From positions 1 to 36,655 of the forward strand of contig RFSE01000039.1 of the NCBI GenBank assembly GCA_009924135.1: DNA of 36,655 bases. The letters run 5' to 3'. The position numbers and the translations under genes are program-made. Source of the stretch: Pseudomonadota bacterium. Lineage in GTDB: Bacteria; Verrucomicrobiota; Verrucomicrobiia; Limisphaerales; SXTU01. The number at the start of each line of letters is the position of its first letter. The stretch's first letter is position 1. Of this stretch, positions 7,320 to 15,284 are shown one piece after another. The notes under the pieces are model-generated. The model made no database searches, was not told where the DNA came from, and worked only from the letters and a program-made list of their open reading frames with translations.

Positions 7320-10121
7320 ATGCTGCGGCCTTCCAATCAAACCACTGTCCTGACCCTCACGGCGCTCATCATGGCCGCCGGCACGTCGGCGCACGCGCAG
7401 TTTCAATTCCTCACGGATCAGCCGCCCAATGCGTCTGACACACCCCGGCGGAATGCCCGGAACGACGAAGCCGTCCGTCCACCACCGCCGGCACCAGTAG
7501 CTCCCGCCCAACCAGAACCGGAGAAGAAGGGTTTCTTCGGCCGGCTCTTTTCGCGCGACCCTCAGCCGGCCCGCGCACAGACCTCGCCGTCTGCCCCAGG
7601 AAACTACCCGCAACCTGGCACCACGTATGTGCGTGACGGGGTGCGTTACTCGAACCCGCCGGGCTACGCGCCTGCGCCCGCACCGGTCGCCGCTCCGCAG
7701 TGGCAACAGCCGCAGCCAGTTGCGCCACAATACACACCGCAAGGCCAGGTGAACTCGTCCTGGCCGCCCCCTGCCGACCCACGCTTTAACGGCGCGGCTG
7801 ACAGCAGCACCGCCGGCACCCAGGTGATTCCGCCGAACGGGCAGATGCGTTCGTTTGAAACGCGGGTGGTGAACGAGGCTCCCCGCTACGCACCGGGGAC
7901 AGAGCCCACAGTAACCTACAGTTTGCCGCCTGCTGCGCCAACGGCCGTACCGAAGAGCGGTCCGAGGAACTCAGGCACGGATGTGTTCAGCGGCCAGCGG
8001 TCAAGACGCGCCGAAACAAGTTCGCCAGCCGCGCCTCAGTACGAAGCGCCTGCGGCCGCACCCGTTGCCCCCTGGCCGCCGGTGCAGACCGTTGCACCCC
8101 AATACACGCCGCAGGGTGTTGCGGCTCCGAGCTGGCCGGACACCCAGCCTGATCCGCGCCGCGCCGGTGCTCAGGGAGCGGCGGCCAGCACCACGATGGT
8201 GATTCCGCCAAACGGCCCGGCCCGGCCCGTCACCGTGCCGGAAGGCTACCCCGTTCCGCCGCCCCGAGGATCTTCGGAATCGCTCGACCGGCCAGGATTC
8301 TTAAGTCGGCTCTTTGGGGCCAGTTCCCCGCCTGCGGCTGCTCCGGTCTATTCCGTCAACGATGGCACCCGTTACGCACCGGGGGCGAAGATCGTGACTC
8401 CGCGCATTCAGGACGACTCGACCATGCGTCCGCTGCCCGCTTCAGCGTATCAGCCGCCGCCGGCTCCGCAGATGCGTGCCCCGGCACAAGTGCCGGTTGC
8501 CCCCGTCAGCAGCCCTCAGCAAGATCCCTTTTCCGGCCAGCGCCCCGGTCGGCGCAACACTGATTACGTGCCGGAAGTTCCGGTGCCCGCCCCGGCTGCT
8601 CCGGTCAATCCGGCACCATTTGGCACGCCCCGGAGTTCGCTCGACGCTGCTCCAGTTTTTCCGTCGGCACCCGTGCCCGCGAATCTCACCCCGGCGGAGG
8701 AGCGCGCCTTCCAGCCCGGCGTGAAGCCCGAGGACACCCGCTACCTGATGTATCTGTACGCGAAGACCGGCCGTGCCGACTTGGCCGAGCCGCTCGCGCA
8801 GGAGATTCTTTCGCGTGATCCGGCGAACAAGGAGGCCCTGCTCGCGATGAGTTCGCTCTTTGTGGACAAGAAGGATGCCCCTCGTGCGGTGGCCTACGCC
8901 ACCCAGCTTTACCAGGCGTATCCCGACAGCACCGAGGCGATTTACTATTACGGCGCGGCCCACCAGCTCGCCGGGAATTATCAGGAAGCCGAAAATGTGC
9001 TGCGCTACCTGCGGCTCGAAAAGTTCGCCGGTAAACCGTTCCCTTATCAGCTTGATCTCGCCGGCGCCTCCGAGAAATCCGGCAACTGGCGCGGCCAGAT
9101 GACGGCGTATCAGGAGTTGCTCGACCAGAACCAGGTGGATGACCCGACGCGCACCTCCGTGCGCCGCGTGCTCGAACCCATGCAGCGCGATCACAGCGAC
9201 CAGGTCACCGTCCAGGGCACGGCGTATCTCCTCAAATCCGGCGCGCTCTGGCAGGAACGCGCCACTGGTCGTACGCAGGTGACAGCTCGCAATCAAATCT
9301 ATGTGGATGCCGCCCGCGAAGACGTGCTGGTGCACCAGACGGCCTTGCTAAACCGTCGCTGGGCTGGCGACACCGAAGGCTGGCTGGGCTGGCAGGCAAA
9401 CTGGTCGCAACGCTGGGTCACGGACCTTTGGGCGGGCGGCTATCAGGACGGGGCGCTCGGCGGGGCGCGGATTACCTGCCGGTTGCCCAGCAACGGCGCG
9501 GTGTGGATTGAGGGCTTCGCCAACGAGCGGGCGCGTGATGGCCTTTCAATGAATTCGCTTGATGGCCGGCAACATCGCGTCTCTCTCGCGGGGAATTATC
9601 TCATCGCCGAACGGTTTCAGGCCTATGGCACGTTCACCGGTCGCGAGGTGCTGGTGGACGGGCAGGAACTGGCCAATGGTTTTCAAGGCACCTGGGGCGC
9701 GGACTTTCTCGCGCGCCGGGATTCGCCCGAGTTCAAGTTTGGCTATCATGGCACCTACAGCGCCACCTCGCGCCAGACGGCCAACACTGCGCTGGTCGCC
9801 CCGATCATTGGTCCCGGCTTGACGGCGGTGCAGCAGGGGCAGGTGCTCGACAGCCTCGTATTGCACTGGCTGCACCGCGAAGGCGTCCATGCCGATCTGC
9901 GGGACCGGCTCTGGGGCCCGCTCTTCTATCATTTGCAGGGCACGGCGGAGTACGCGTTTGAGCGGGAGTCGATGGAATACGGCGGCCGTTTCGGGATCAC
10001 CTACCAGCCGCGCAAGAGCCTCGAATTCGGCACGCAGGTGGCTTACACAACCGGAGCCGCGACGACCGACGGCAGCAGCGACGCCTGGGAAGTCGGCGTG
10101 TCGATGAAGTGGTGGTTCTGA
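7320..10121 (+). CDS. pelB: PelB-like outer-membrane barrel with Pro-rich linker and TPRs (C-terminal part of PelB)
   Basis: This is a 933-residue exported protein. Residues 1-26 are a signal peptide ending AHA before Q27. Residues about 37-455 are a Pro/Ala-rich, probably disordered linker made of duplicated modules. Residues about 460-620 contain TPR-like repeats, and about 626-933 are beta-strand-rich with alternating aromatics and a terminal WWF, as in outer-membrane barrels. This corresponds to the C-terminal half of PelB, the Pel export porin. The frame is open from 6969, inside the preceding gene, but the ATG at 7320 begins the signal peptide and is chosen. Export pore function is inferred from architecture and from its place after pelA and the TPR gene. 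A generic TPR/barrel secretin-like protein is the alternative. Confidence 0.72.
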   Translation: MLRPSNQTTVLTLTALIMAAGTSAHAQFQFLTDQPPNASDTPRRNARNDEAVRPPPPAPVAPAQPEPEKKGFFGRLFSRDPQPARAQTSPSAPGNYPQPGTTYVRDGVRYSNPPGYAPAPAPVAAPQWQQPQPVAPQYTPQGQVNSSWPPPADPRFNGAADSSTAGTQVIPPNGQMRSFETRVVNEAPRYAPGTEPTVTYSLPPAAPTAVPKSGPRNSGTDVFSGQRSRRAETSSPAAPQYEAPAAAPVAPWPPVQTVAPQYTPQGVAAPSWPDTQPDPRRAGAQGAAASTTMVIPPNGPARPVTVPEGYPVPPPRGSSESLDRPGFLSRLFGASSPPAAAPVYSVNDGTRYAPGAKIVTPRIQDDSTMRPLPASAYQPPPAPQMRAPAQVPVAPVSSPQQDPFSGQRPGRRNTDYVPEVPVPAPAAPVNPAPFGTPRSSLDAAPVFPSAPVPANLTPAEERAFQPGVKPEDTRYLMYLYAKTGRADLAEPLAQEILSRDPANKEALLAMSSLFVDKKDAPRAVAYATQLYQAYPDSTEAIYYYGAAHQLAGNYQEAENVLRYLRLEKFAGKPFPYQLDLAGASEKSGNWRGQMTAYQELLDQNQVDDPTRTSVRRVLEPMQRDHSDQVTVQGTAYLLKSGALWQERATGRTQVTARNQIYVDAAREDVLVHQTALLNRRWAGDTEGWLGWQANWSQRWVTDLWAGGYQDGALGGARITCRLPSNGAVWIEGFANERARDGLSMNSLDGRQHRVSLAGNYLIAERFQAYGTFTGREVLVDGQELANGFQGTWGADFLARRDSPEFKFGYHGTYSATSRQTANTALVAPIIGPGLTAVQQGQVLDSLVLHWLHREGVHADLRDRLWGPLFYHLQGTAEYAFERESMEYGGRFGITYQPRKSLEFGTQVAYTTGAATTDGSSDAWEVGVSMKWWF

Positions 10122-10124
10122 TCG

Positions 10125-10219
10125 GGACGCGGCGGTCACGCCGCAGAAAGCTTGGTTGGAATAATGCGGTCCGAAATTCGCGGGCCAAGTACGTTTCTGC
10201 GGCATGAATGCCGCGCTCC
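10125..10219. repeat. Inverted-repeat pair after the second pelB gene
   Basis: Arms at 10125-10151 (ggacgcggcggtcacgccgc) and 10193-10219 are imperfect reverse complements. The motif resembles the pair at 1642-1745. The element starts four bases after the pelB stop and extends past the first possible ATG (10204) of the next gene, which argues for a later start of that gene. Confidence 0.65.
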
Positions 10220-10248
10220 GGGTGGTGCCGTGGTCGTTTGGGTTCAGG

Positions 10249-11508
10249 ATGAAGTCATCAATTGGAATTTGCGATTTCGGCCACCCGCCGCAGGTGCTGG
10301 CTTTCTGGCGACGGCTCGTACGCGAGGCGCTTGCCATGGGCAACAAAACACCGTTTTACCTCTGTTCGGCCCACCCAATCGCCGAGGCACTGACGGAATT
10401 AAGGGTGCTTGAATGCGCGGACCTTCCGCCGATCCGCCACTGGCTTTCCTGCAAGACTCAGCCCCTTGCTCCGCTGCTGCGCTGGTGGCGTCAGCAGGGC
10501 CGGCCCATCGAAGTGGTCAGCGAATTCGAGTATCGTGCTGCGCGCCAAGAGGGTTTCGACCGCGGAAACATTCTCATTAACGGTCCCGCCAAGCACCGTT
10601 GGCTTCCGGGTGTGGCCGAGCCGGGGCTGCTGGTAAACTTTGATTCGCCACTGGAATTGAAGGCGTTGCTGCCCCTGGCGAAGAAACTCCAATGGCACGT
10701 CGGGTTGCGGCTGCGCACCAGCCTGGAACACGACCCGGAGCATCCGGAGTATCCCACGCAATTTGGCTTCGAACCAGCCGATGCGACGGCGGCATTGAAG
10801 ACATTGCGTCGGGCGGGCCTGACGCCGGAGACCTTGCACTTTCACCTGCGCACCAACGTGCAGAACGCGGCGGTTTACGAGCAGGCCGTTGCCGAGGCGC
10901 ATGCGTTCTGTGTCGCGGCCAACTGGTGGCCGGGGTTTCTCGATTGCGGCGGCGGGTTACCGCCCCGTCACACGTTGAGTCCCGAAGGCAGGGCGTTCGC
11001 GGCGGACTTTTCACTGGCGGAACTGGCCAGAGTGTTTCGCCGTTGGCTGCCCCGGTTCAACGGGTTGCGCGAGTTGTGGCTGGAGAACGGGCGCTTCGTC
11101 AGCGCGCGCAGTGGAGTGCTGGTGGTGACGGTGCTGGACGTGAAGGAACGGGCCGGCCTGCGGCAGTTGATCTGTGATGGCGGTCGCACGCTCAACGCGT
11201 TGGTGTCCAACTGGGAGGAACACGAACTGATCTCCCTGCCATCCCGCAGCGGGCCAATGGTGCTCACGGCCGTGCATGGGCCGACCTGCATGGCCTTCGA
11301 TCAACTCACGCGCCGCCCGCTGCCACGCACTTTACGGCCCGGGGACCGGCTGGTGTGGTTCGAAGCGGGCGCGTATCACCTGCCGTGGGAAACGCAGTTT
11401 TCCCACGGTCGCGCAACGGTGCTGTGGCATGAGGGGAAGACTTTGCAGGTCGCGCGGCCAGCGGGCGGTTTTGAGCAGTGGTGGAGTGGAGCGGGCAAAC
11501 AGGGATAA
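10249..11508 (+). CDS. Fold-type III PLP-dependent decarboxylase (ODC/DAP decarboxylase family)
   Basis: This protein of about 419 residues has the alanine-racemase-like barrel plus beta domain of diaminopimelate, ornithine and arginine decarboxylases. The Schiff-base lysine is K69 in SCKTQP. The barrel motifs EVVSEFEY, NILINGPAKH, HFHLRTN and LDCGGGLPP follow in order, and the C-terminal active-site motifs LENGRFVSA, HGPTCMAFDQ (conserved Cys) and GAYHLPW are present. The usual HFHVGS loop is altered to HFHLRT, and the substrate cannot be read from the sequence; carboxynorspermidine, ornithine or arginine decarboxylase, or a specialised metabolite enzyme, are all possible. An in-frame ATG at 10204 lies inside a dispersed repeat, so 10249 is preferred; neither start has a strong ribosome-binding site. 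It follows the Pel block on the same strand, but a functional link is not shown. Confidence 0.82.
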   Translation: MKSSIGICDFGHPPQVLAFWRRLVREALAMGNKTPFYLCSAHPIAEALTELRVLECADLPPIRHWLSCKTQPLAPLLRWWRQQGRPIEVVSEFEYRAARQEGFDRGNILINGPAKHRWLPGVAEPGLLVNFDSPLELKALLPLAKKLQWHVGLRLRTSLEHDPEHPEYPTQFGFEPADATAALKTLRRAGLTPETLHFHLRTNVQNAAVYEQAVAEAHAFCVAANWWPGFLDCGGGLPPRHTLSPEGRAFAADFSLAELARVFRRWLPRFNGLRELWLENGRFVSARSGVLVVTVLDVKERAGLRQLICDGGRTLNALVSNWEEHELISLPSRSGPMVLTAVHGPTCMAFDQLTRRPLPRTLRPGDRLVWFEAGAYHLPWETQFSHGRATVLWHEGKTLQVARPAGGFEQWWSGAGKQG

Positions 11509-11774
11509 ACGCGGGGCCGGATTTGGCCCGACTTTCGTAGTTGAAGCCGCAGAAATTGCGGATGACACGGATGGGAACGACTTTCCATCGCCGCGTTCGG
11601 GAGGAAATCCAGTTGGTGCGCGCTTGCGCAACCAGTTCTTTATCCGCGTCATCCGCAGTTTTCCTTCTGAAATTCGCTTTAGGCGGCGAGGCGCGATCCG
11701 TCCGGTGCACGGGCGGCTTGGTGGATCATCATGTATCTCCGACAAACCGAGGCCGGACTCCCTCCCAAGAAATG
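11509..11774. repeat. Gene-free gap with an inverted-repeat element
   Basis: No credible gene is seen between the decarboxylase and the porin terminator. The gap holds an inverted-repeat pair: arm 1 at about 11549-11578 (gaaattgcggatgacacgga) and arm 2 at about 11635-11672, which reads as its reverse complement. A smaller hairpin lies between them near 11611-11634. The unit is related to the tandem GGATAAACACGGATG-type repeats near 29507. Short open frames on both strands here are chance. Confidence 0.65.
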
Positions 11775-11803
11775 AAAAACCCCGTCCGGTTACCCGGACG
11801 GGG
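11775..11803 (-). terminator. Intrinsic terminator of the porin gene
   Basis: On the - strand a perfect 10-bp stem (CCCCGTCCGG paired with CCGGACGGGG, 11803-11780) with a 4-base loop is followed directly by five T residues (11779-11775). It lies 23 bp past the porin stop codon at 11827. This is a textbook Rho-independent terminator. Confidence 0.93.
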
Positions 11804-11826
11804 TGTGTTACTGAGCGGGGCTCAGA

Positions 11827-13002
11827 TTAGAACTTGTAGATGACGTTCAGCGCGAGCAGCTGGGCGTTGTTGTTGCCCGAAGAACCAGCGGCACCGTTGC
11901 CGGGCAGGTTGTGGCCCTGGCTCAGGTCGTGATCGAAGCGGTATTCCAAGCGGGTGATGACATTGGCCCACAGGGAGTAGTCGAGCGTGAGGGTCAAGCC
12001 GAGGACTTCAGCCTTGCCGTTGCCGTTGGAGGCACCAGCGGCGGGAGCACCACCGAGCGCGACCGCGCCGCCACCGTTGTCGAAGTATTCGACACGGGTG
12101 TTGATCTTCAGCTTGTCGATGCCGCTGAAAGAGGCATAGAGCGCGAAGGAATCCGCGTCCGACAGACCGTCACGTTGGAGATGATCCCAGGAAGCGCCGA
12201 GCTTGAGGGTTTCCAACGGCGTCGGGATCGTCGCACCGACGTAAACGAGCGTCGTGTCAGGTCCGCCGACGGTGGCGCTGGTGCGACCGTCAATGATGCC
12301 AGCGTTCAGCGCGGCACCCTTGAGGAAGCCCATGCTGTCCGGGGCCGTCAAGGTGATGGCGGCCACATAGCTCTTCACTGCCGCGCTGCCAGCGGGACGG
12401 GCGTTGATAGCGGCGTCGTAGGTGTTCGCCACGCCAGCCTGGACACGGAAGCCGTCGCAAACCTTGTAGCTCGCGAGGACGCCGGTCAGGGAGGTGGGTT
12501 CGATGGTGTAGCCGTACGAGCGGGTGTAGTTCGGGTTCTCACCAGCGTTGGCAGCTTCGTAGCCGAGCGGGCTGTCGAAGATACCCATCTTGATGTTGAG
12601 TCCGTTGCCGATCGGCGCGTTGAGCGAGACGTTGGCGTTCTTGATGGCGATGTCGTTGGCGATACCACCGGTGCCGTTGCCGAGACCGACCGCATCCTGA
12701 CCAATCCAGAATTCAGCGGTGTAGCCGGCAGCCCACTGGGTCTCATCCACGGCCTTGCTGACCATGAGGTCAACGACGTTCAGGTTGAACCCGTCGTTCT
12801 TGCCGCCCGAGTAGCTGTAGCCAGGGGCTGCAGCCGCCTTGCCGGGGCTCCAGGTGGCCGACGTGTTAACGTAGCCGCTGAGCACGGTCGAAGAGACGAG
12901 CGTGAGCACGTTCTGTGTCGGTTTCTCGTCCGCCTGAGCAACAGCGCCGAAGCTGATCACGCCCGCTGCGGCCAGCCCGATGGTCCATTGATTGACTTTC
13001 AT
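11827..13002 (-). CDS. Outer-membrane beta-barrel porin
   Basis: This 391-residue protein has a clear signal peptide (residues 1-24, ending AQA). The rest is beta-strand-rich with alternating hydrophobic residues, many Gly/Asn/Thr turns and a C-terminal Phe (NVIYKF), the usual signal for outer-membrane insertion. It resembles the BBP2-like/porin families common in Verrucomicrobia. Substrate specificity cannot be predicted. A good ribosome-binding site (GAGGAA, about nine bases before the ATG) lies on the - strand near 13013, and a strong terminator follows. The 210-bp gap to the upstream mlaD gene suggests its own promoter. Codon use looks strongly optimised, consistent with an abundant protein; this is an impression, not a computed index. 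Confidence 0.85.
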   Translation of the reverse strand: MKVNQWTIGLAAAGVISFGAVAQADEKPTQNVLTLVSSTVLSGYVNTSATWSPGKAAAAPGYSYSGGKNDGFNLNVVDLMVSKAVDETQWAAGYTAEFWIGQDAVGLGNGTGGIANDIAIKNANVSLNAPIGNGLNIKMGIFDSPLGYEAANAGENPNYTRSYGYTIEPTSLTGVLASYKVCDGFRVQAGVANTYDAAINARPAGSAAVKSYVAAITLTAPDSMGFLKGAALNAGIIDGRTSATVGGPDTTLVYVGATIPTPLETLKLGASWDHLQRDGLSDADSFALYASFSGIDKLKINTRVEYFDNGGGAVALGGAPAAGASNGNGKAEVLGLTLTLDYSLWANVITRLEYRFDHDLSQGHNLPGNGAAGSSGNNNAQLLALNVIYKF

Positions 13003-13212
13003 TTGTGTTAGTTCCTCTGCGAGTTGTTTACTTTTTTGTTACTTTTGCGTTTTTGCTTGCGGGCAAAATACCGTTTGCCCCAACACCAAAAGCGGTGCAC
13101 TGGCTGCGGACCTTAGCAAATGAGCCAAAGGTGACAATAGTTTTTTTCGGGTTTTCCAAACAATTTTTTCACACTGCCAGCAAGATGTGGCCACCCCGCT
13201 TCCCCGCTGCCC
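13003..13212 (-). promoter_or_regulatory. Leader and probable promoter region of the porin
   Basis: These 210 bp between mlaD and the porin are AT-richer than the surroundings, with runs of T on the + strand. No open frame is credible. A long untranslated leader is plausible. I could not pick a convincing -35/-10 pair: a TTGTCA near 13132 on the - strand lacks a matching -10. Confidence 0.35.
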
Positions 13213-14430
13213 TCACTTCTTCGGGGTTCCGGGGGGCTTGTCCTTGAAGGCGGAGCGCAGCAGCCAGTGTTGCTTCAGCCCCTGCATGAGCACGTCCGTA
13301 TGCTTGATCGCCGAGGAAACTTCCGTGAGCAGGTTGGTGTTGGCCTCGACCTGGGCATTGAGGTTGCTGGTGAGGTTGGCGAGGTTGGAGAGTGAACGGT
13401 CCAGGTTGAGCGCCAGCGTGGTCAGGTTCGTGTCGGTGTGGGCGATGGTGTGATCGGTGGTCTGCATGACCCGGCGGGCATCGGCCAGCATGGCGTTGGC
13501 ATTGGTGAAGGTGGTGCGGGCCTCCGCCAGCGTGGCGCGGACGGAGAGCAAAGTTTGCTCGGCGGACTGGTTCAGGTTCGTGGGCAGCAGCCATGTGCCC
13601 AGCGAACCGGCCGGGTTCGTGAGGTTGGCGGTGATGCGGTGGACGTTCGAGCTGACCGGGTGGAAGCTGGCCACGAGGAAGTTTGCGTTGCTCACGACGG
13701 GTTTAAGCTCGGCCACGCGGGCGTCGAGGTTGGATAGCGTGTGGGTGCTGGTGGTGAGCAGGGTGACGACCTGGTTGGTGAGGCTGAGGATGTTCGGCAG
13801 GGCGGCCTCGATCTGGGAGACGATCTGCTCGGCGCGCTTGGTGAGCGCCATGGATTCATCCGCTGCGAGGTAGTACGGTTTGCCGTGCTGATTGTAGTTC
13901 GTGTAAGCGCCCTCCTGATCCAGCCACACTTCAGAAATGTGCGGCCCATCGAACTTGTAGGCGGCCTGGAGGAGCTTCTTCGAACCATCGCGGTTCGTGT
14001 ACCCGCCCCACCCACCGTGGAGGATTTCGAGGTACCGTCCACCCAGCAGGTCGCCGGCGTTCACGCGGACCTTCGAATCGTTCCAGACGTAACCGATGGA
14101 ATCACTGCGGACGATGAATTCCACGTAGATCAGATGGCCATCGAAATATTCCGGTGAGCTGGGAGGCATGGGCCGGATGTGGGTGATTTCCCCGGCGTCC
14201 CGGCCCATCAACTTGATCTTGTCGCCTTCCTTGAGCCCCCCGGCACTGTCCACGTACGTGTAGAATGGCGCCTTTACCTCAAACCAGCCCTTCGCCCGGG
14301 CGGCATGGTACAGGTAGTAGCCAAAGCCCGAGGCCAGCAGCAGCGTCGCGATGATCACGAAGATGCCGACGGCGTGCTCGACGCGGTTGAGGCGGGTGCG
14401 GAGTTGCGGGGTAAGGTCTTGCAAGGCCAT
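13213..14430 (-). CDS. mlaD: MlaD-like MCE-domain lipid-binding protein
   Basis: This 405-residue protein has an N-terminal membrane helix (about residues 18-40), then an MCE domain (about 48-150) with YVDSAGGLKEGDKIKLMGRD and VNAGDLLGGRYLEI, the core strands of this fold. A long helical C-terminal half (about 180-390) is rich in Leu, Asn and Thr. MCE proteins form hexameric rings that carry phospholipids between the membranes of Gram-negative cells. The long helical tail suggests a tube-like or needle-like extension rather than the short E. coli MlaD form. The frame is open from 14457, but that start lies in a short tandem repeat, so the ATG at 14430 is preferred. It is the last gene of an mlaE-mlaF-mlaD operon. 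Confidence 0.88.
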   Translation of the reverse strand: MALQDLTPQLRTRLNRVEHAVGIFVIIATLLLASGFGYYLYHAARAKGWFEVKAPFYTYVDSAGGLKEGDKIKLMGRDAGEITHIRPMPPSSPEYFDGHLIYVEFIVRSDSIGYVWNDSKVRVNAGDLLGGRYLEILHGGWGGYTNRDGSKKLLQAAYKFDGPHISEVWLDQEGAYTNYNQHGKPYYLAADESMALTKRAEQIVSQIEAALPNILSLTNQVVTLLTTSTHTLSNLDARVAELKPVVSNANFLVASFHPVSSNVHRITANLTNPAGSLGTWLLPTNLNQSAEQTLLSVRATLAEARTTFTNANAMLADARRVMQTTDHTIAHTDTNLTTLALNLDRSLSNLANLTSNLNAQVEANTNLLTEVSSAIKHTDVLMQGLKQHWLLRSAFKDKPPGTPKK

Positions 14431-14443
14431 GTCAGGAAGGGAG

Positions 14444-14475
14444 GGTCCAAAGTCCAAGGTCCAAAGTCCAAAGTC
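14444..14475. repeat. Short tandem repeat GTCCAAAGTCCAAG
   Basis: The unit tccaaag is repeated four times with one variant. It occupies the gap between mlaF and mlaD, immediately before the mlaD start on the - strand. It looks like another of the dispersed simple repeats in this genome. Confidence 0.7.
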
Positions 14476-14496
14476 GGCGGAGCTGGAGTGGTGTTT

Positions 14497-15282
14497 TCAT
14501 GCGGCGAGGATGTCCTGGAGGGAGGGTTCGCCGCTGGCGGCCAGTTCCGCCCGTCCGCCCAGATCAAGCCAGCGACGGTCCTGCAACCAGCCGAAGCGGC
14601 GCGCATGGGTGCCCCAGAGGCGTAACTCGTCAGCCGTCGCGACCAAGGTCAACGGGCGGCCATTCATCCAAGCGTGCCCGGCGTTCAGCGCATCCAAGGT
14701 TTCCAGCCACCAGCGGGTCTGGCGCGGGTCCAAGCCCGCCAGCGGGTTGTCCAGCAGCAGCACCTCGGGCTGCAGTACCAAAGCCCGGGCCAGCGCGACC
14801 CGCTGCCGCCAACTGCGGTTGAGCTGGCCGGCCAGTTGTCCCGCCAGCTCGCCCACGCCGGTCAGTTGGAGCACGGCCGCGACGGTTTCCCGGGCCTCGT
14901 CCTTCGGGCAGTTGTGGTGGTAGCAGAAGGGGAGGGCGACGTTTTCCTCGACCGTCAGATGCGAAAAGAGCCGGCCGCCATTCTCAAACACCAGGCCGAT
15001 GCGGCGCCGGGCGGCCAGCAGTTCCACCTGGGTCATGGCCGGGGTTGGCTCGCCAAAGAGCAGGTGCTGCCCTGTGGCGGGCCGTTGCAGCCCGGCCACC
15101 GTGGTGAGCCAGTCGCTCTTGCCGGCCCATTGCAGCCCGCCGACCGCCCAAAAATCGCCCGGATGCAACCGCCAGTTCACGTTTTCCACCAGCGCGGTGT
15201 CCGGGCTCTGGGCGGAGGCAATGTCCGCGTCCCGCAATTCGATGAGCGGCGGGGTGGAAACAGGTTCGGCAGGCGCAGCCAT
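14497..15282 (-). CDS. mlaF: MlaF-like ABC ATPase subunit with degenerate catalytic motifs
   Basis: By position and fold this 261-residue protein is the ATPase of an MCE lipid transporter. The Walker A loop GLQWAGKS (49-56) keeps the GKS core. Other motifs are altered: the Q-loop reads VFEN with E100 where Gln is usual; the signature is LNRSW (154-158) instead of LSGGQ; Walker B is LLLDNP with N179 where the catalytic Glu is expected; and the H-loop region VATADE has A217 where His is usual. The flanking segments QRVALARALVLQPEVLLLD and LAGLDP remain conserved, so the frame is intact. ATP hydrolysis by this subunit is therefore doubtful. The frame is open to 15483, but the ATG at 15282, two bases after the mlaE stop, gives the normal length. 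Confidence 0.82.
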   Translation of the reverse strand: MAAPAEPVSTPPLIELRDADIASAQSPDTALVENVNWRLHPGDFWAVGGLQWAGKSDWLTTVAGLQRPATGQHLLFGEPTPAMTQVELLAARRRIGLVFENGGRLFSHLTVEENVALPFCYHHNCPKDEARETVAAVLQLTGVGELAGQLAGQLNRSWRQRVALARALVLQPEVLLLDNPLAGLDPRQTRWWLETLDALNAGHAWMNGRPLTLVATADELRLWGTHARRFGWLQDRRWLDLGGRAELAASGEPSLQDILAA

Positions 15283-15284
15283 GT

